In this document: positions 61,387 through 64,000 of the stretch, in pieces
How positions within the stretch are numbered: the stretch's first letter is position 1
Layout of the letters: each line of letters opens with the position of its first letter
Assembly (NCBI RefSeq): GCF_024679245.1
Contig: NC_090178.1
Location: 14,707,361 to 14,771,360 of the forward strand
Direction: 5' to 3'
DNA: 64,000 nucleotides
Source: Pseudorasbora parva
Lineage: Eukaryota > Chordata > Actinopteri > Cypriniformes > Gobionidae
Position numbers and translations under genes: made by a program
The notes under the pieces: generated by a model
What the model saw: the letters and a program-made list of their open reading frames with translations, nothing else
Database searches by the model: none
What the model was told of the DNA's origin: nothing

Positions 61387-62022
61387 TTGAATGATTATAT
61401 TCAACTTGTAAGGTCCTTAAAAACATATATCCCCTCTGGACATCTTGTTTGGCCACTACTAAATGTCTTATTAATATTATAACATCATTTATTTTAGTTT
61501 AAAAACTTTTTTATTTTAAAACTTTTTTCAATGTAATCTTATACTTTTGAACCCAACGAAAATGCAGAAATAGCATATCTAATACTAGACACCTTTATCA
61601 CTGATGATGCACAAAACTGAAAATAATCACTGACATTTATTATAGATCAGTGGAAGTAGTGTACATTATCAAAGCTTGTATGCTGCCATTATAAAATACT
61701 ATGTGAACACTGTGCATATGTAAGTCACTTTGGATAAAAGCATCAGCAAATTAATAAATGTAAATGTGAACTCCAAATGGCCTAGTGAAGTTCCTTCTAA
61801 AGTGTATAAGGTCATGATGTCATGACTGTTTGCTGAGGAAGAGTGGGAAGATGACGCAGAGATTATAAGGATCATCAATCTTACTTCGCAGTCTAATTAG
61901 AATAAATGTCTTGCTAATTTTCCATTTACAGATTCAGGCTGAACTATAATTTCAATTACCAGTGAGGTTAAAATATTTTAAAATATTCAGTGAAAAACAA
62001 CTTTTAGTCTGTTCCACATACA
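61387..62022. other. Single-copy DNA with one short repeat tail
   Basis: GTCACTTTGGATAAAAGCAT at 61722-61767, followed by AAATTAATAAATGTAAATG, is the familiar tail of a common fish repeat. The remainder shows nothing recognisable. Confidence 0.4.
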
Positions 62023-62030
62023 ATACATTG

Positions 62031-62554
62031 CTAGCCTGACAAGCCAGACCCACATCAAGATGTTTGGTCTGGAAACTCACCATTGACAGGGCTCAATCCG
62101 AGGGGCGGGATAAACGGTTGTCTTTCAAACTCCCTCTGCACGGCGTGCACGCAATTGGATATCGCTACAACAAACCAGAGCAACTAAGGTGAAGCAGAGC
62201 TAGTTAAACTTTTTACTCTATCCGGTCGGCAAAACACATCTTCCCTTCTTAAGAATGACTTCAGTGCCGTTTTTTGTTCTTTTCTCAGAGAAAAGCTTAA
62301 CTCCAACTGTTCCAGATTCGCGGTCAAATGCAAGCTGATTCGAAAGTCCGCCGTTCGCCAGTTTCTGTGTTTACTAGAAGCACGCAAGCGCAACTCAGCC
62401 GTCATTATGTTAAGCCCCGCCCATCAACTCTATACACGATGTGATTGGCCTGACCAGAGTTTGGGGTTTACAGCTCAGAAGTGTATTGAGAGTTGCTAGA
62501 CGATACTCGCAGCAGATTAGATTAGCTGCCGCTAGGGTGCATCTTTCTAGGCTA
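62031..62554. mobile_element. hAT MITE, copy 2 (CTAGCCTGACAAGCC)
   Basis: 524 bp, same family and orientation as 35370-35897. The flanking ATACATTG is an exact 8-bp target duplication (62023-62030 and 62555-62562). It starts CTAGCCTGACAAGCCAGACC and ends ATCTTTCTAGGCTA. There is no transposase. Confidence 0.9.
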
Positions 62555-62740
62555 ATACATTGCATATGACTTGAAATATAGTGCACAAATAAGACCCAAT
62601 TTTATTTTGCTTTTTGGGTGAATTTTTTATTTATCTATTTTGTCTTGGATATTTAAGCAGTTATAACACCACGATGCAGCTGCTAGGAATATCAAACTCA
62701 AGAATAATAAATTAATCAAGGGTCTCATTCGAACACCCCC

Positions 62741-62850
62741 AGTTAGGGTTAGGCGATGTCTCCTAAATGGCAGTTGACTATGTAAAACATTGCGATGGAC
62801 GATGATATCGTTGTTTGTTTTCATTTTTATAAAAATATATAATTTACTGT
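62741..62850 (+). mobile_element. Terminal fragment of a hAT-like element
   Basis: CAGTTAGGGTTAGGCGATGTC followed by GCGATGGACGATGATATCG is the typical start of a fish hAT-like family (TAGGGYTRGGCGATAT). The solo LTR at 62851 interrupts it. Confidence 0.5.
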
Positions 62851-63162
62851 TGTGGCAAGCAGCGGGGCGAGGGACCGCGAGAGCGGGCCGGTGACGAATA
62901 GTAATGAGCACCAGCTGTGCGGCACACCGGTCTCGTCTCACGGCCAAGTGACGGGAGCATTAAAGGAGGAGCGAAGGCAGCAGAAGACGAGAGAGGACCA
63001 GGCCTGGATTTTACGTTGAGTTTTGAAATGTGTGTGCGGGCAGTCGTCCGTGAGGGGCTGCCCACGGTTTACTTTTGTTTTGTTTATTTATTTGAAATGA
63101 AAAAGTTTGTTGAACGTTCACCGGTTCCCGCCTCCTTCCCTCTATCCACGAACCCCGTTACA
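62851..63162 (+). mobile_element. Solo LTR, Gypsy-like
   Basis: 312 bp starting TGTGGCAAGCAGCGGGGCGA and ending CCACGAACCCCGTTACA, with CACCGGTTCCCGCCTCC near the 3' end. This is a combination I know from fish Gypsy-type LTRs. The flanking ACTGT (62846-62850) and ACTAT (63163-63167) form a 5-bp target duplication with one mismatch. There is no internal region. Confidence 0.7.
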
Positions 63163-64000
63163 ACTATACTCTGTATTTTATCTCTTTACATAAATACTAT
63201 TTTCTACTTAAAAACTATAATTTCATTATTTAAGTAACCCAAATAAGGACTAGGTTGCACTAGGTTGCACATGATGGGAGGGAAAGTAGCTTCCTTCCAC
63301 TTAAGAAGAGTTGTGCACTTTTTATTTTAATTTATCTCTTTGCATACATAGTACTATTTTCTACTTAAAGCTATATTTTCATTATTAACTCAGTGTTTTG
63401 TATGTGGATGCTGTTTTACGTGAATATTACCACAGGAGTAAAGCACAAAGCTTTGTTTACAAAGGAAATCAATTTGCCAATCGAACATTGAAGCCCTGGA
63501 TGAGAGAGGTGGGCTGAGCCCAATTTAAGGTTTGCCAGCTTTTAATTCTGTTTTGCGATCTGGTCACCCGATTTTCCGATTTCCGTGAATTTTAACAATA
63601 GACCTAACGTTAGTCCATTTTAGCCCACTGGACATCTAGTTTCTTTTCTCAAATCTTCACTCTTTTTTACAGGAAATTATAAATGTTTCTTCCTTTCGTT
63701 TGCTTATGTCTATTATACCCATTCACACCTATGGTAAAGACTAGGACAAATACATTTTGACATATTTTATTTTATTAAATTTTATGTTTGTGCTTTTTGG
63801 ACTTGAGGCACGTCAAGTTTATTTGAATAGCGCATTTCACACTCTGAGATTTTCATTTTCTCTGGCAGTGCATAATCAAACGTAGCCTAAATGTCTTGAC
63901 CCCGTGGAAGATAAAATTAGCTCTTCAGCCCTTTTACAACAAGTGTTGCTTTGCAACATCAGGAGAAAACATGAAGACAAAGATATTCGAAAAGGTGTCT
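63163..64000. other. Single-copy DNA with a diverged duplication
   Basis: ATTTTATCTCTTTACATAAAT..CTACTTAAAAACTATAATTTCATTATT (63176-63232) recurs at 63331-63390. ACTAGGTTGC is doubled at 63250-63270. CAAGTTTATTTGAATAGCGC at 63817 is a common fish repeat word. No gene is seen. Confidence 0.4.

Overview
The window is AT-rich, repeat-saturated vertebrate intergenic or intronic DNA. The repeat families point to a cypriniform (carp/zebrafish-like) fish: very long uninterrupted (GT)n, (GA)n, (AT)n and (GGAT)n arrays, several Tc1-like transposons, hAT/PIF-Harbinger/TTAA-type non-autonomous DNA elements, DIRS1-like retrotransposon pieces and solo LTRs. I see no complete host protein-coding gene, no rRNA or tRNA gene and no bacterial-style operon or CRISPR. 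The only host-like coding signal I would defend is a 110-nt exon candidate at 7162-7271. It is bounded by good splice signals and encodes a basic stretch, a ~20-residue membrane anchor and a stop.

Layout: 1-1411 is the 5' part of a DIRS1-like element in reverse orientation (decayed gag plus terminal sequence). 2.6-9.0 kb holds simple repeats, a common dispersed repeat, a nest of small DNA elements and the exon candidate. 11.1-14.9 kb is simple repeats and MITEs, one carrying a small zinc-finger-like transposon ORF. 17.05-19.1 kb is a Harbinger-type MITE abutting a broken DIRS tyrosine recombinase. 22.5-29.5 kb has MITEs, a foldback element, a Tc1 relic and a CpG-rich element cluster. 29.6-32.4 kb is a Tc1-like element split by a second element, itself split by a third with a 9-bp target duplication. 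35.4 and 62.0 kb carry two copies of one hAT MITE. 39.5-43.8 kb contains foldback elements, nested hAT-like elements and a perfect 67-bp-arm palindrome. 45.4-47.1 kb is a solo LTR split by another element; 47.3-48.8 kb is a TTAA-type element split by a hAT element. 50.06-52.82 kb is a Harbinger MITE split by a nearly intact Tc1-like transposon (1620 bp, 213-bp IR/DR ends, transposase with one frameshift). 52.9-59.5 kb carries older Tc1 relics and two GT-flanked elements. A solo LTR lies at 62.85-63.16 kb.

The main biology is the layering of transposon insertions, which gives a relative order of activity: TTAA-type and Harbinger MITEs and old Tc1 copies are the hosts, while hAT, MULE-like foldback elements and the youngest Tc1 are the guests. 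Intervening single-copy stretches, some rich in homeodomain-like TAATTA cores, may contain conserved non-coding elements. Coordinates of old repeat ends are approximate; those with target-site duplications are exact by eye.
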